Source of the DNA: an uncultured Collinsella sp.
GTDB taxonomy: Bacteria; Actinomycetota; Coriobacteriia; Coriobacteriales; Coriobacteriaceae
Assembly (NCBI GenBank): GCA_958412345.1
Contig: CATYSO010000012.1
Span: forward strand, 1 to 64,000
Reading direction: 5' to 3'
DNA length: 64,000 bases
In this document: in pieces, positions 8,202 to 17,150 of the stretch
Layout of the letters: every line of letters begins with the position of its first letter
Numbering within the stretch: position 1 is the first letter of the stretch
Notes under the pieces: generated by a model
Seen by the model: the letters and a program-made list of their open reading frames with translations, nothing else
What the model was told of the DNA's origin: nothing
Databases searched by the model: none
Translations under genes and position numbers: made by a program

Positions 8202-8657
8202 CTAGAGGAGGTCGAGGGGAAGCTGAGGAGCGTCACCCCAGAGCTTTTCTAGGCGGTAGAAGTCGCGGGCTTCGGGAGTGAAGACGTGGACAACAACCGA
8301 ACCGTAGTCCATGAGCATCCAGGTCTTCTGCTCGCGGCCCTCGATGGAGAACGGATGCTCGCCACAAGCCTCGGCGACCTTCTCCTCGATCTCGTCGACG
8401 ATAGAATCGACCTGGCGGTTGTTGGTACCGGTGGCAAGCACAAAGTAGTCGCACACATCGGAAAGCTCGGTCAGGTCGAGCACCTGAACGTCCTCGCCCT
8501 TCTTGTCGTAGGCGGCCTGCGCGGCGGCGCGGGCGACATCCTCGGCGGCGACACCGCTCGCGGACAGCGAGGCGGCGGTGCGGTCGGACGTGGCGGCGAA
8601 GCTCTTGTGCTCCACATCCTTAAGAATCTGCTCGTCGGTCATGGTCTCGTCGGCCAT
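8202..8657 (-). CDS. rsfS: Ribosomal silencing factor RsfS
   Basis: A 151-residue RsfS (Iojap/YbeB) protein. It binds uL14 on the 50S subunit and blocks subunit joining when nutrients are low. The conserved domain runs from about 38 to 150, with VLDLTELSDVCDYFVLATG and the MLMDYGSVVVHVF strand. The first 36 residues or so are a polar extension (MADETMTDEQILKDVEHK and on) not present in the roughly 105-residue E. coli protein. The ATG has an AGAGG-type SD. It is the last gene of rplU-rpmA-obgE-nadD-yqeK-rsfS. Confidence 0.95.
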   Translation of the reverse strand: MADETMTDEQILKDVEHKSFAATSDRTAASLSASGVAAEDVARAAAQAAYDKKGEDVQVLDLTELSDVCDYFVLATGTNNRQVDSIVDEIEEKVAEACGEHPFSIEGREQKTWMLMDYGSVVVHVFTPEARDFYRLEKLWGDAPQLPLDLL

Positions 8658-8684
8658 GGAATACCTCTTTCTAGACAGCCCGAG

Positions 8685-9305
8685 CTAGCGTAGCTGGGCG
8701 TAATGGTTGTAAATCGAAATAGCCGTGGGATAAAGATAGCGCCCGGACTGGATCACATAGACCAAACCCTGCGCAAAACAGGAGAAGAACAACTCATCGA
8801 GCGTCGACTCCCCCACCATCTTGCGCAGCGCATGGGCATAGTCGCCGTGGCGGTTGGGCTCGATGGCATCGGCCACAAAGACCACCATATCGAGCGGCGT
8901 CATGTCGCAGGCACCCACGGTGTGACGGTCGACAGCCTGGAAAACGGCCGGCGACAGCTCGGGAAAAAGCTGCGGAAGCTCATAGGCGGCAACAGGGCCA
9001 TGCAAAAGCGGCGTCGCGGCAGAAGGAGAGCCGGCAACCTTGATGCCATAGTGAAGCGCGCGGGCCACGAGCTCGTCATCGGAAAGAACCTTATCCCAGT
9101 CGTGAATCAGGCCGGCGGCGGCGGCATCAAAGCGGTCAACGCCGTAGACCTCGGCCAGATGAAGTGCGGTCTCGGCAACACCCAGCGAATGCACATAGCG
9201 CTTGCGCTTATCTTTCATACGAACATCGAGCAGCTCTTGAATGCGCTTGAGCAGCGCGCGCTCATCGCCCTCAAACTGATCCTCTACCGACAACGTAGCC
9301 CCCAT
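8685..9305 (-). CDS. yqeK: HD-domain phosphohydrolase YqeK (probable Ap4A hydrolase)
   Basis: A 206-residue HD-superfamily protein of the YqeK family. Characterised members cleave diadenosine tetraphosphate symmetrically to ADP. Metal ligands are visible as H39 (RYVHSLGVAE), H68-D69 (GLIHDWDK) and the later DRHTVG and FVADAIEPNR boxes. The ATG at 9303-9305 shares one base with the nadD stop (TGATG); a GTG one codon earlier is less likely. The nadD-yqeK-rsfS order is highly conserved, linking NAD synthesis, nucleotide clean-up and ribosome silencing in one transcript. Confidence 0.93.
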   Translation of the reverse strand: MGATLSVEDQFEGDERALLKRIQELLDVRMKDKRKRYVHSLGVAETALHLAEVYGVDRFDAAAAGLIHDWDKVLSDDELVARALHYGIKVAGSPSAATPLLHGPVAAYELPQLFPELSPAVFQAVDRHTVGACDMTPLDMVVFVADAIEPNRHGDYAHALRKMVGESTLDELFFSCFAQGLVYVIQSGRYLYPTAISIYNHYAQLR

Positions 9306-9982
9306 CACTCAAAATCTTCTTGACCCAGATCGACATACAAACTGCGCTTGCGAATGTAGCCGAGCACAGACTCGCTCGTAAGATAGCGCACGCTCATGCC
9401 GCGGGCAACTCGCTTACGAATGTTCGTCGAGCTGATCGCCAGCGCCGGAATCTGAATATAGCGCACATCGAACGGCAGCCCCGACTCTTTGATTCGGGCA
9501 CGCGCCGTATCGATATCAAAGCCCGGTCGCGTCGCCGCAATAAAGGTAGCAAGCTCAGCGATTTGCTCGGCATCATGCCAGGTCACAATATCGATAATCG
9601 CGTCGGCGCCCGTAATAAAGTAGAGCTTTACCTGCGGCGGGTAAAAGTCGCGAAGGGCATGAAGCGTATCGGCCGTATAGGTTACGCCCGGACGGTCAAT
9701 CTCGAACCGGCTCGCCAAAAAGGCCGGGTTCGCGGCGGTGGCGAGGACCGTCATGGCATAACGGTCCTCGGCAGGCGTCACCGGCTTGTCAAGCTTAAAG
9801 GCGGGAGAGCCCGCCGGCATAAAGAGCACAGCGTCCAAGTCGAGCGACTCGCGCGCCTGCTCGGCAGTAACCAAGTGCCCGTAATGAATCGGGTCAAAGG
9901 TGCCGCCCATAATGCCAAGCCGAAACTCTTTGCCCTCTTTTATGGGCAGCTCGGGCAAACCGATTCCACCGCGCAGCGACAT
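9305..9982 (-). CDS. nadD: Nicotinate-nucleotide adenylyltransferase
   Basis: A 225-residue enzyme that adenylates nicotinate mononucleotide to deamido-NAD. The nucleotidyltransferase signature GGTFDPIHYGH is at 26-36 and the second motif ISSTNIRKR at 183-191. About 20 residues (MSLRGGIGLPELPIKEGKEF) precede the usual start of the fold, so a slightly later start is possible, but the ATG lies three bases after the obgE stop, supporting coupling. It lies directly upstream of yqeK and rsfS. Confidence 0.95.
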   Translation of the reverse strand: MSLRGGIGLPELPIKEGKEFRLGIMGGTFDPIHYGHLVTAEQARESLDLDAVLFMPAGSPAFKLDKPVTPAEDRYAMTVLATAANPAFLASRFEIDRPGVTYTADTLHALRDFYPPQVKLYFITGADAIIDIVTWHDAEQIAELATFIAATRPGFDIDTARARIKESGLPFDVRYIQIPALAISSTNIRKRVARGMSVRYLTSESVLGYIRKRSLYVDLGQEDFE

Positions 9983-9985
9983 GGC

Positions 9986-11452
9986 TTACTCGCCCTCCGA
10001 GGTCTCGGCATCGTCCGCGGCATCCGCCGCATCGACAACCTCGACGCCCTCATCCGCAGCGTCGGCCACGTCAATGGCCTCAACGGCAACGTCCTCGCCA
10101 GCGTCCTCGAGCTCCTCGTACTCCGAGAAGTCCTCAGCGCCCTCAAAGTCAAAGGCGCGCTGGCAAATGCGGACCTCGTCGCCCGCACGGCAACCGGCCT
10201 TCTCGAGCGCGTCATCAACACCCATACGCGCAAACTTATGCTGCAGGTAAATGACGGCTTCCTCGTTTTCCCAGTCGGTCTGAATGACCATGCGCTCGAT
10301 GGCACGACCGACCACGCGGAAGGCATGGGGCTCTTCTTGAACAATGTGGAAACGCTTCTCACGCTGCAGGCGACGACGCTCCCACTCATCGTCGCGCAGA
10401 TCGACCGGCTCATCGGAGACCGCCAACTCGGCGCGCAGCTTAGCAACCTGCTCGCCCACGGCAAGCATCAGCGTGTTGAGGCCGGCGCCCGTCACAGCAG
10501 ACACGGCAAAGAACATATGTCCATCGTCGAGCGCAGCGCGCTTAAGGTCGGCAATCTTGTCGGCCGTGCCCGGCGCATCGCACTTGTTGGCGACGACGAT
10601 CTGCGGGCGCTCAGAAAGCTCGGCGCCATACTGCTCGAGCTCACGGTTGATGATGCGATAGTCCTCGACCGGATCGCGGTCCTCAAAACCGCCCGTCATA
10701 TCGACGACATGCATGATGAGTGCCGTGCGCTCGATGTGGCGCAGGAACTGATGGCCCAGGCCCTTGCCCTCGCTCGCGCCCTCGATCAAACCAGGAACGT
10801 CGGCGACGACGTAAGAATACTCACCGGCACGCACCATGCCGAGGTTCGGCACGAGCGTAGTAAACGGATAGTCGGCGATCTTGGGACGGGCGGCGCTCAT
10901 GCGCGCGATAAGCGAAGACTTACCCACCGAGGGGAAGCCCACGAGTGCGGCATCGGCCATAAGCTTCATCTCAAGCTCAATCCAGTGCTCCTCGGCCGGT
11001 TCGCCCAGCTGAGCGAACGCGGGCGCGCGGCGCACCGACGTCACAAAGTGCGTGTTGCCCAGGCCACCGGCACCGCCGGGCGCCACGACAACGCGCTCGC
11101 CATCGTGCACCAGGTCAGCAATCTCGAACATCGGGGTCTGCGTCTCGGGGTCGAGCTCGCGCACCACGGTGCCCATGGGAACCTTCAGGATCAGGTCCTC
11201 GCCGCTCTTACCGTTACGACGGGCACCCTGCCCGTGCGTGCCGCGTTCGGCGCGGAAGTGATGCTTAAAGCGGTAATCGATCAACGAAGACAGCTGAGCA
11301 TCGGCCTGGATAACGACATTGCCGCCACGACCGCCGTCGCCGCCATCGGGGCCGCCCTTGGGGACAAATGCCTCGCGCCTAAACGACATGCATCCGGCTC
11401 CGCCGTCGCCGCCGCACACGTTAATGCGGCTGATATCGGTGAACTGTGACAA
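9986..11452 (-). CDS. obgE: GTPase ObgE/CgtA (TTG start)
   Basis: A 488-residue Obg GTPase involved in 50S assembly and stringent control. The glycine-rich Obg fold occupies about 1-160 (GGDGGAGCMSFRREAFVP). The G domain has the P-loop GFPSVGKSS at 172-180, then DVPGLIEGA and NKCD, and an OCT domain follows. The last 55 residues or so are very acidic (Asp/Glu/Ala-rich). Initiation is at TTG (11450-11452) with GGAGG eight bases upstream. An intrinsic terminator-like hairpin sits between rpmA and this gene and may lower its expression relative to the ribosomal proteins. Confidence 0.96.
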   Translation of the reverse strand: MSQFTDISRINVCGGDGGAGCMSFRREAFVPKGGPDGGDGGRGGNVVIQADAQLSSLIDYRFKHHFRAERGTHGQGARRNGKSGEDLILKVPMGTVVRELDPETQTPMFEIADLVHDGERVVVAPGGAGGLGNTHFVTSVRRAPAFAQLGEPAEEHWIELEMKLMADAALVGFPSVGKSSLIARMSAARPKIADYPFTTLVPNLGMVRAGEYSYVVADVPGLIEGASEGKGLGHQFLRHIERTALIMHVVDMTGGFEDRDPVEDYRIINRELEQYGAELSERPQIVVANKCDAPGTADKIADLKRAALDDGHMFFAVSAVTGAGLNTLMLAVGEQVAKLRAELAVSDEPVDLRDDEWERRRLQREKRFHIVQEEPHAFRVVGRAIERMVIQTDWENEEAVIYLQHKFARMGVDDALEKAGCRAGDEVRICQRAFDFEGAEDFSEYEELEDAGEDVAVEAIDVADAADEGVEVVDAADAADDAETSEGE

Positions 11453-11468
11453 CAGAATCGCCTCCTAC

Positions 11469-11511
11469 AAAAAGAGGGAGACCCTTGAATCCTAAAACTC
11501 AAGTGCCTCCC
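11469..11511 (-). terminator. Terminator-like hairpin between rpmA and obgE
   Basis: On the minus strand, GGGAGG..CTTGA pairs with TCAAG..CTCCC (11476-11488 with 11499-11511), followed by TCTTTTTG and then the obgE SD (GGAGG). It probably acts as a partial terminator, reducing read-through from the abundant rplU-rpmA message into obgE. Confidence 0.6.
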
Positions 11512-11536
11512 ACATATGTGCTCTATGAAGGGTGAA

Positions 11537-11794
11537 TTACGCGTTCGCGAGCGGGCGTACGCTGACCCTGTGCTTGATACCCTTGTGGAACTCAACGGTA
11601 CCGTCGACCAGCGCGAACAGCGTGTCGTCCTTACCACGGCCAACGTTCTCACCCGGGTGGATGTGAGTGCCGTGCTGACGGACGAGAATCGTGCCCGTGG
11701 TTACCGTCTGGCCGGCATAGCGCTTCGTGCCAAGGCGCTGACCGCGGGAGTCACGGCCATTACGGGAGGAACCGAGTCCTTTTTTGTGTGCCAT
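11537..11794 (-). CDS. rpmA: 50S ribosomal protein bL27
   Basis: An 85-residue bL27, located at the peptidyl-transferase centre. The sequence begins MAHKKGLGSSRNGRDS, the mature-type N terminus. There is no cleavable N-terminal extension of the Firmicutes kind, and no prp protease gene lies between rplU and rpmA, which agrees. It continues with the family's RQHGTHIHPGENVGRGKDDTLFAL-type core. It is second in the rplU-rpmA pair. Confidence 0.97.
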   Translation of the reverse strand: MAHKKGLGSSRNGRDSRGQRLGTKRYAGQTVTTGTILVRQHGTHIHPGENVGRGKDDTLFALVDGTVEFHKGIKHRVSVRPLANA

Positions 11795-11827
11795 TGTGTA
11801 TACCTACTCTTTCGTTACGAGTGTAAT

Positions 11828-12202
11828 CTACTCGGCGACGGGAGCCTCGGCAACAGCCTCGGCCTCTGCCTTGACAGCCTTCTTGGCGCGGGACGTAGCC
11901 TGGACCTTCACGATCTTCAGCTTGGTGAGCTGCTGACGGTGACCCTTCAGACGACGATAGCGCTTACGCTTGTGGAACTTGAAGACCAGCTGCTTCTCGC
12001 CCTTGAACTGCTCAACGATCTGAGCGGTAACCTTGGCCTTGGCCAGCTTGTCGGGATCGGTGACGATCTTCTTACCATCGTTGAGGAAGATGACCGGCAG
12101 GGTGACCTTGTCGCCCTCATTGCCCTCGATCTTCTCGACGGTGATGACATCGTCGGTGGCGACCTTGTACTGCTTGCCGCCCGTGTTAACGATTGCGTAC
12201 AT
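11828..12202 (-). CDS. rplU: 50S ribosomal protein bL21
   Basis: A 124-residue bL21, which binds 23S rRNA. The conserved start MYAIVNTGGKQYKV fixes the ATG at 12200-12202, with GAAGGG upstream; an ORF seven codons longer is not the likely product. The KRKRYRRLKGHRQQ-type rRNA-binding stretch is present. The C terminus carries an extra Ala/Glu-rich tail of about 20 residues. It is transcribed from a strong promoter at 12245-12273 that overlaps the end of the preceding gene. Confidence 0.97.
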   Translation of the reverse strand: MYAIVNTGGKQYKVATDDVITVEKIEGNEGDKVTLPVIFLNDGKKIVTDPDKLAKAKVTAQIVEQFKGEKQLVFKFHKRKRYRRLKGHRQQLTKLKIVKVQATSRAKKAVKAEAEAVAEAPVAE

Positions 12203-12244
12203 GTTTACTTGCCCTTCATGCATCAGTTAGTGCAACAGCCGAAT

Positions 12245-12273
12245 ATAGTAGCAGGCGAAAATACCCCCGTCAA
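12245..12273 (-). promoter_or_regulatory. Promoter of the rplU-rpmA-obgE operon
   Basis: On the minus strand, TTGACG (12268-12273) and TACTAT (12245-12250) are separated by exactly 17 bases, a near-consensus sigma-70 promoter. The -35 overlaps the last codons of the upstream DUF2344 gene. The predicted start near 12238 gives a leader of about 35 bases before rplU, too short for a known L21 leader structure. Confidence 0.75.
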
Positions 12274-13082
12274 CGAGTATGTGGAGCAAATCCACAAGTT
12301 CGCACAGGTATGGGGCTGACGAGTCGGCCCTCGTCGTCCTCGCATGCTTGATTCTGACGCTCGACATCGTAGGAGCAGATGGTCACGAGGTCTTGCATAC
12401 CGGTGGAAACAATAGGTGCATCGACGCCCGGGGTCAAGCCCTGCAACAAAACATCAGCAGCCGAAAGCAAAATTTCCGGACGCATGGAGCCCTCGTTGTC
12501 GGCATGGGTGTCGAGCATGAGCACCAAATGGTCCGGGCGCTCCCCCGCCGTGAGCTCATAGCCCACGAGCGTGTGATCCAAATCCAAGCGCTTGCTCTTT
12601 TTGCCGCGCGCGTAGTCGATGCCATGGTCCGCGCGCAGCGTGTCGATCGCACGACGCACCTCGTCGGCGCTTACGGGCGCCTCGGGATCCAAGTGCAGGT
12701 CGATGCGATACGACAGACGCGTGAGTTGCGCCGTCAACGCCGGCGTGCGCACGTCGATGTACGCCGCCTCGATGGGTGCCAGATCGGCCGGAGACGCCGC
12801 AGCCAGGCGCCCAAACGCCTCGTCGAGCGCCACGAACTCGGTCATAAACAGGTCATACCACTCGCAGGTCGACGACGTACCCACCGGTAGCGCCGAAGAG
12901 AAGCCCACGCGCATGTGCGGAGAAAAGCCCTGCGTGACGGCATAGGGAAGTCCCGCACGGCGCACAATGCGCTCAATGGTATGGATCACTTCGAGATGGC
13001 CCAGGTACTTAAGGCGATCGCGCTTGCCATAGCGAACACGAAGTCTAAAGAGCGTGGGGTTGTCGGTCAGGCGCTCACTCAT
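12270..13082 (-). CDS. DUF2344 / TIGR03936-type radical-SAM-linked protein
   Basis: A 270-residue member of the family always found next to, or fused to, a TIGR03960-type radical SAM protein. Recognisable features are LRVRYGKRDRLKYLGHLE near the start and the conserved YAVTQGFSPHMRVGF segment. The biochemical function of the family is unknown; similarity to the tRNA-modification field is only suspected. The ATG overlaps the stop of the radical SAM gene (ATGA), so the two are translationally coupled. The pair sits directly upstream of rplU, a common arrangement in Gram-positive bacteria. Confidence 0.88.
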   Translation of the reverse strand: MSERLTDNPTLFRLRVRYGKRDRLKYLGHLEVIHTIERIVRRAGLPYAVTQGFSPHMRVGFSSALPVGTSSTCEWYDLFMTEFVALDEAFGRLAAASPADLAPIEAAYIDVRTPALTAQLTRLSYRIDLHLDPEAPVSADEVRRAIDTLRADHGIDYARGKKSKRLDLDHTLVGYELTAGERPDHLVLMLDTHADNEGSMRPEILLSAADVLLQGLTPGVDAPIVSTGMQDLVTICSYDVERQNQACEDDEGRLVSPIPVRTCGFAPHTR

Positions 13083-14956
13083 GCGCGATCACCCATCAAT
13101 ACATTCTTGGCGTGGAGCGTGGGGCAGATTCCGCAGCCGGTGCACGACGTGCGGGTGCAGTCGGGAGTCGTGACGCCCTCGAGCGAGCGACGGTACTCGC
13201 GCTCGAGGAAGCCGCGCGTGCAGCCGGGGCTCACGTGCTCCCACGGCAGGCGCCAGTCCAACTCGTAGGGCAGGTGCACGAGCTCATTGAGGTCGATGCC
13301 GTTTTTGGCAGCAGCCTCCTTCCAGTTATCGAGCGAGAAATGCTCTACCCAGGCGTCAAAGCGAGAGCCCGCGCGCCAAGCATCGATGATGACGGGCGTC
13401 ATGTCACGACCGGCGCGGGAAAGCGCGGCCTCGATGAGCGAGGTCTCGGCATCGTGGTAATGCACGCGGACGGCGCGGTTGCGAACGCTCGTGATAAGCA
13501 GCTTCTGGCGACGCTTGACGTCGTCGTAGTCGAGCTGCGGGCACCACTGGAACGGCGTGGCAGCCTTGGGGATAAAGACCGAAACCGAGATGGACACCGA
13601 GATCGAGCCGCGACGGGCCTTGGGCACCACGGAACGACCGAGCTCCAGCACGTGATCGGCCAGATTGGCGATGGCCACGATGTCCTCGTCGCGCTCGCCA
13701 GGAAGGCCCATCATAAAGTAGAGCTTCATGCGGTTCCAGCCGGCCTCGAAGGCCGCCTTGGCCGCACGGTCCAGGTCCTCCTCGGTCACGTTCTTGTTAA
13801 TGATGTCGCGCATGCGCTGGCTGCCGGCCTCGGGCGCAAACGTCAGGCCGCCCTTCTTTTCGCCGGCGACCGACTCGGCCATATCCACGCCAAACGAATC
13901 CAGGCGCTGCGACGGAATAGACACGCGAATACCCGTATCCTCCAGGCGACGGTTGAGCCTGCCGAGAACGTCGCGAATGCAGGAGTGGTCGGTCGTAGAG
14001 AGCGAGGTCAGCGACACCTCGTCATAGCCGGTCTTTTCCAGACCCTGAATCACCGACGAGACGATCTGGTCGGCCGAGCGCTCGCGCACCGGGCGATACG
14101 TCATGCCGGCCTGGCAAAAACGACAGCCGCGGGCGCAGCCACGCAGGATCTCGATAGACAGGCGGTCGTGAACCAGCTGCGCATAGGGCACGCACGACTG
14201 CGACAGCGGATTCGTGGCACCAAAGTCCTCGACCACGCGCTTGTAGACCACGGTCGGCGCATCCTTGCCCTCACGCGGCACGGTGTAGCCATGCGGCGAG
14301 CAGGGCTCGTCGTGACGAACCTCATAGAGCGACGGCACGTAGTTGCCGGCAATGGATGCAAGCTGCTCAACAATCTGCTCGCGCGGAACTCCTTCGTCGC
14401 GCAGGCGGCGATGCAGCTGGCAGGTCTCGAGCAGCGATTCCTCGCCCTCGCCGATGAGGATGGCATCGAAGAAGGCCGCGTACGGCTCGGGGTTGTACAC
14501 CGAGGGACCGCCGGCGATGATGATGGGGTCGTCTTCACCTCGGTCGGCCGCTAACAGCGGAATGCCAGCGAGATCGAGTGCCTCGAGGAAGTTCGTCACC
14601 GCCATCTCGTGCGGCACATGCAGACCGACGATATCAAACGAAGCGACGGGGGCAGCACCTTCGAGCGACAGAAGCGGAATACCCGCCTCGCGCATGGCGT
14701 CACCCATATCGGGCCACGGCACATAGCCACGCTCGCAGGAGATGCCCTCGGCCTGGTTAAGGATGTTGTAGAGGATGGCGATACCCTGGTTGGGCAGACC
14801 GACCTCGTACACATCCGGGTAGATCAGGCAGCAACGGTAGTCGGCATCGGCCTTTGAAAGCGTGCCCCACTCGTGATCGATATAGCGACTCGGCTTTTCG
14901 ACCTTGGCGAGCAGCGGCTCAATTAAATGAAAACAGTCTTGATACGGAACGCGCAA
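13079..14956 (-). CDS. TIGR03960-family B12-binding-fold radical SAM protein (TTG start)
   Basis: A 625-residue protein with an N-terminal cobalamin-binding-like alpha/beta domain (about 40-190). A radical SAM core follows whose cluster cysteines are C274, C278 and C281 (CARGCRFCQAG). Four cysteines near the C terminus (600, 605, 608, 611; CxxxxCxxCxxC) suggest an additional iron-sulfur or zinc site. The substrate is unknown. Translation probably starts at TTG (14954-14956) with a modest GGGG lead. Overlap with the DUF2344 gene indicates that both proteins act together. Confidence 0.9.
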   Translation of the reverse strand: MRVPYQDCFHLIEPLLAKVEKPSRYIDHEWGTLSKADADYRCCLIYPDVYEVGLPNQGIAILYNILNQAEGISCERGYVPWPDMGDAMREAGIPLLSLEGAAPVASFDIVGLHVPHEMAVTNFLEALDLAGIPLLAADRGEDDPIIIAGGPSVYNPEPYAAFFDAILIGEGEESLLETCQLHRRLRDEGVPREQIVEQLASIAGNYVPSLYEVRHDEPCSPHGYTVPREGKDAPTVVYKRVVEDFGATNPLSQSCVPYAQLVHDRLSIEILRGCARGCRFCQAGMTYRPVRERSADQIVSSVIQGLEKTGYDEVSLTSLSTTDHSCIRDVLGRLNRRLEDTGIRVSIPSQRLDSFGVDMAESVAGEKKGGLTFAPEAGSQRMRDIINKNVTEEDLDRAAKAAFEAGWNRMKLYFMMGLPGERDEDIVAIANLADHVLELGRSVVPKARRGSISVSISVSVFIPKAATPFQWCPQLDYDDVKRRQKLLITSVRNRAVRVHYHDAETSLIEAALSRAGRDMTPVIIDAWRAGSRFDAWVEHFSLDNWKEAAAKNGIDLNELVHLPYELDWRLPWEHVSPGCTRGFLEREYRRSLEGVTTPDCTRTSCTGCGICPTLHAKNVLMGDRA

Positions 14957-14966
14957 CGGAAAACCC

Positions 14967-15896
14967 CTAAGCAGCGAGATCGGATGCGTCCTCGTAGGAC
15001 GCCATAGGACGGGTAGCGCCCGCGACCGTGGTCACCAGATCGCGAACGCGGGAGAACGTAGCAGTGACCACCTCGTTGGCACGGCTGTAGTCAACATCGC
15101 GCTCGTAGAGCGAAACGAGCGCACGGCCCATGCCATAGGTGCCCGCGGCAGCAGTAAGCGCCTTGACGGCAAACCCAATATGCGGCGTCTGCTTGACGAG
15201 CGCGCGGGTGACCGCGCGGATCACAAGACCGCCGGCAAGCACGCCCGCGACCTCGTAGCCGCGCTCAGGCTTAATGCCGCGTCCAAAGACGGCAGCGAGC
15301 TCAAAGAGCATGCCCACCTGCGCCAACGCCATAACGGGATAATCGGCGCCCGGCAAAAACACCAGCGCACCGGTCGCCATATTGGTGAGCGCGCACGAGG
15401 TGATGATACGATTGGCCGCCGCGATGCGCATGAAGGCAAAGTTCGCCGCAAAAGCAGTTTCCTTGTCGGTGCGATCGAGAATCCAGCGGGCAAGCGTCTC
15501 GAGCAGATACGTTTTATCGGTCGCAGCCACCACGCCGAGCATGGGCGTGGACTCCTCGATAAACGGCACCTCCACAGCAGACTCAGCAAGCACGCACACG
15601 GGCGCGCCGGCGATCACGAGCTCCTGCACGGCACTCTCCAAGCGGTCGGAACCACACGAAAGTACCAGTACCACATCGGTATCGGTCTTTGGAGCAATTC
15701 GCTCCTCCCCCAGACGCTCGACGCGCACAATGCCCGACGTCGTCTGCGGCACAAAGGCATCGCGGACCGTCTCGACCAAAAAGCGCGAGGCAGACGAATC
15801 CAAGTACACCGAGACGCGCACCGGCGTATCGGAATCCTTCTTAACGGACGCGCCCATCTTAAAAGCGCGGGTCAGCTTATCTACGGGAATTTTCAT
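14967..15896 (-). CDS. DUF697-like conserved protein
   Basis: A 309-residue protein not firmly recognised. Residues 30-110 or so look like an alpha/beta fold (VVLVLSCGSDRLESAVQELV). The C-terminal half is hydrophobic helical, with the spacing seen in DUF697 (YcjF-type) proteins: NRIITSCALTNMATGALVF, QVGMLFELAAVFG and a following glycine/alanine-rich helix. DUF697 proteins are often linked to membrane-associated GTPases, but no P-loop is present here. It lies 18 bases after rodA, so it is probably transcribed with the cell-shape genes. The function is unknown and the domain call is from pattern memory. Confidence 0.6.
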   Translation of the reverse strand: MKIPVDKLTRAFKMGASVKKDSDTPVRVSVYLDSSASRFLVETVRDAFVPQTTSGIVRVERLGEERIAPKTDTDVVLVLSCGSDRLESAVQELVIAGAPVCVLAESAVEVPFIEESTPMLGVVAATDKTYLLETLARWILDRTDKETAFAANFAFMRIAAANRIITSCALTNMATGALVFLPGADYPVMALAQVGMLFELAAVFGRGIKPERGYEVAGVLAGGLVIRAVTRALVKQTPHIGFAVKALTAAAGTYGMGRALVSLYERDVDYSRANEVVTATFSRVRDLVTTVAGATRPMASYEDASDLAA

Positions 15897-15914
15897 AGCA
15901 AACCCCTCCAGCGG

Positions 15915-17141
15915 TTACGCGGCGCCCGAACGATGCCGCCATATGGATTGTACGATACCCACCGTCAGCAGTTGAATCATCATCGAAGACGAACCGAAGC
16001 TAATAAACGGTAGCGGAATACCGGTAATCGGCATCATGCCGATGCACATGCCGATGTTTTCGAAGGTCTGAAACGCCCACATGCCAACGATGCCCACACA
16101 CGAAAGACGCAAGAACAGCGACTCACACTTAAAGGCGACGCGAATCGTCGAAAAGATCAGCAGCACGTAGAGGCACAGGAGCAAAAAGGAACCGCAAAAG
16201 CCAAAGGTCTCGGACAGGAAGGCGAAGACGAAGTCGGTGTGGAACTCAGGCAGAAAGCCGCCGGCCGACTGCGTCGCATGGCCCAAGCCCTTACCAAAGA
16301 AGCCGCCCGAGCCAACGGCGATAAGCGACTGCTGCAGGTTGTAGGCGTCGTCCGAATCGGCATTATCGGGGTCGATAAAGACCGTCAAGCGATTCATCTG
16401 GTACTGCTTGATGAGCACGTCGTGGCCGAGCAGCGAATCGAAGACCGAGTCGAGCGCCAGGACGAGGGCCACCAAGCCCACGAGCAGGGCCAAGGTCGAC
16501 AGCACCCATTCGCGGCGTGCGCCGCTCATGCAGATGACGATGGCACCCGAGACCAGCACGACCAGGCCCGAGCCCAGGTCGCCCATGGCGACGACGGCCA
16601 AAAACGGGATGGACAGCATACCGCAGAGCTTGACGTAGTCGCGAACGGTATCGATGCGGCCGTTGTATTGCGAGCCAAGCGTGGCGATAAAGAAGATGGT
16701 GATAAGCTTGGCAAGCTCAACGGGCTGGAATGTCAAGCCGATACCGGGAATCTTGATCCAGCCCGTCATACCTAGGCCGCCCGTATAGGACAGACCAGGA
16801 ATCTTGGGCGAGAAGATCACGATCAGGTCGATGACGAGCAACGCCGTCGAGAAGTTGGAGATGCCGCGCAGGTCGGTACGCCACACCAGCACCGCCAGCA
16901 CCGCCCCGATACCAATTCCTAGCAGGTGGCGCGAGAACGAGGCATCGGCCTTAAACTGCGAGGCCGACCAGATAATGATGGCACCGTAGGCGACGAGCGC
17001 CACTGTAGCCACGAGCACACCGATATGCACCTTTTGGCGAAACGTGCCGCGCGAGGCCGAAAGCTGCTTGTTGACGCGGTCCAGGCTGCTGCGGGAGCCG
17101 GTCTTGGTTGAGCGGAACAGATCCGCCGGCGAAAAATCCAT
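15915..17141 (-). CDS. rodA: Rod shape-determining peptidoglycan glycosyltransferase RodA
   Basis: A 408-residue SEDS-family protein that polymerises lipid II during side-wall growth in partnership with a class B PBP. About ten membrane helices are visible. Family marks are the WIKIPGIGLTFQPVELAKL segment, MGDLGSGLVVL and the C-terminal ENIGMCIGMMPITGIPLPF followed by FGSSSM. It follows the PBP2 gene by nine bases, the expected partner arrangement. RodA rather than FtsW is supported by the mre context. Confidence 0.93.
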   Translation of the reverse strand: MDFSPADLFRSTKTGSRSSLDRVNKQLSASRGTFRQKVHIGVLVATVALVAYGAIIIWSASQFKADASFSRHLLGIGIGAVLAVLVWRTDLRGISNFSTALLVIDLIVIFSPKIPGLSYTGGLGMTGWIKIPGIGLTFQPVELAKLITIFFIATLGSQYNGRIDTVRDYVKLCGMLSIPFLAVVAMGDLGSGLVVLVSGAIVICMSGARREWVLSTLALLVGLVALVLALDSVFDSLLGHDVLIKQYQMNRLTVFIDPDNADSDDAYNLQQSLIAVGSGGFFGKGLGHATQSAGGFLPEFHTDFVFAFLSETFGFCGSFLLLCLYVLLIFSTIRVAFKCESLFLRLSCVGIVGMWAFQTFENIGMCIGMMPITGIPLPFISFGSSSMMIQLLTVGIVQSIWRHRSGAA

Positions 17142-17150
17142 CGCAACCTC

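Noticed and set aside
9320..11449. 709-codon plus-strand frame antisense to nadD and obgE
   Set aside because: It is a shadow of two well-identified genes.
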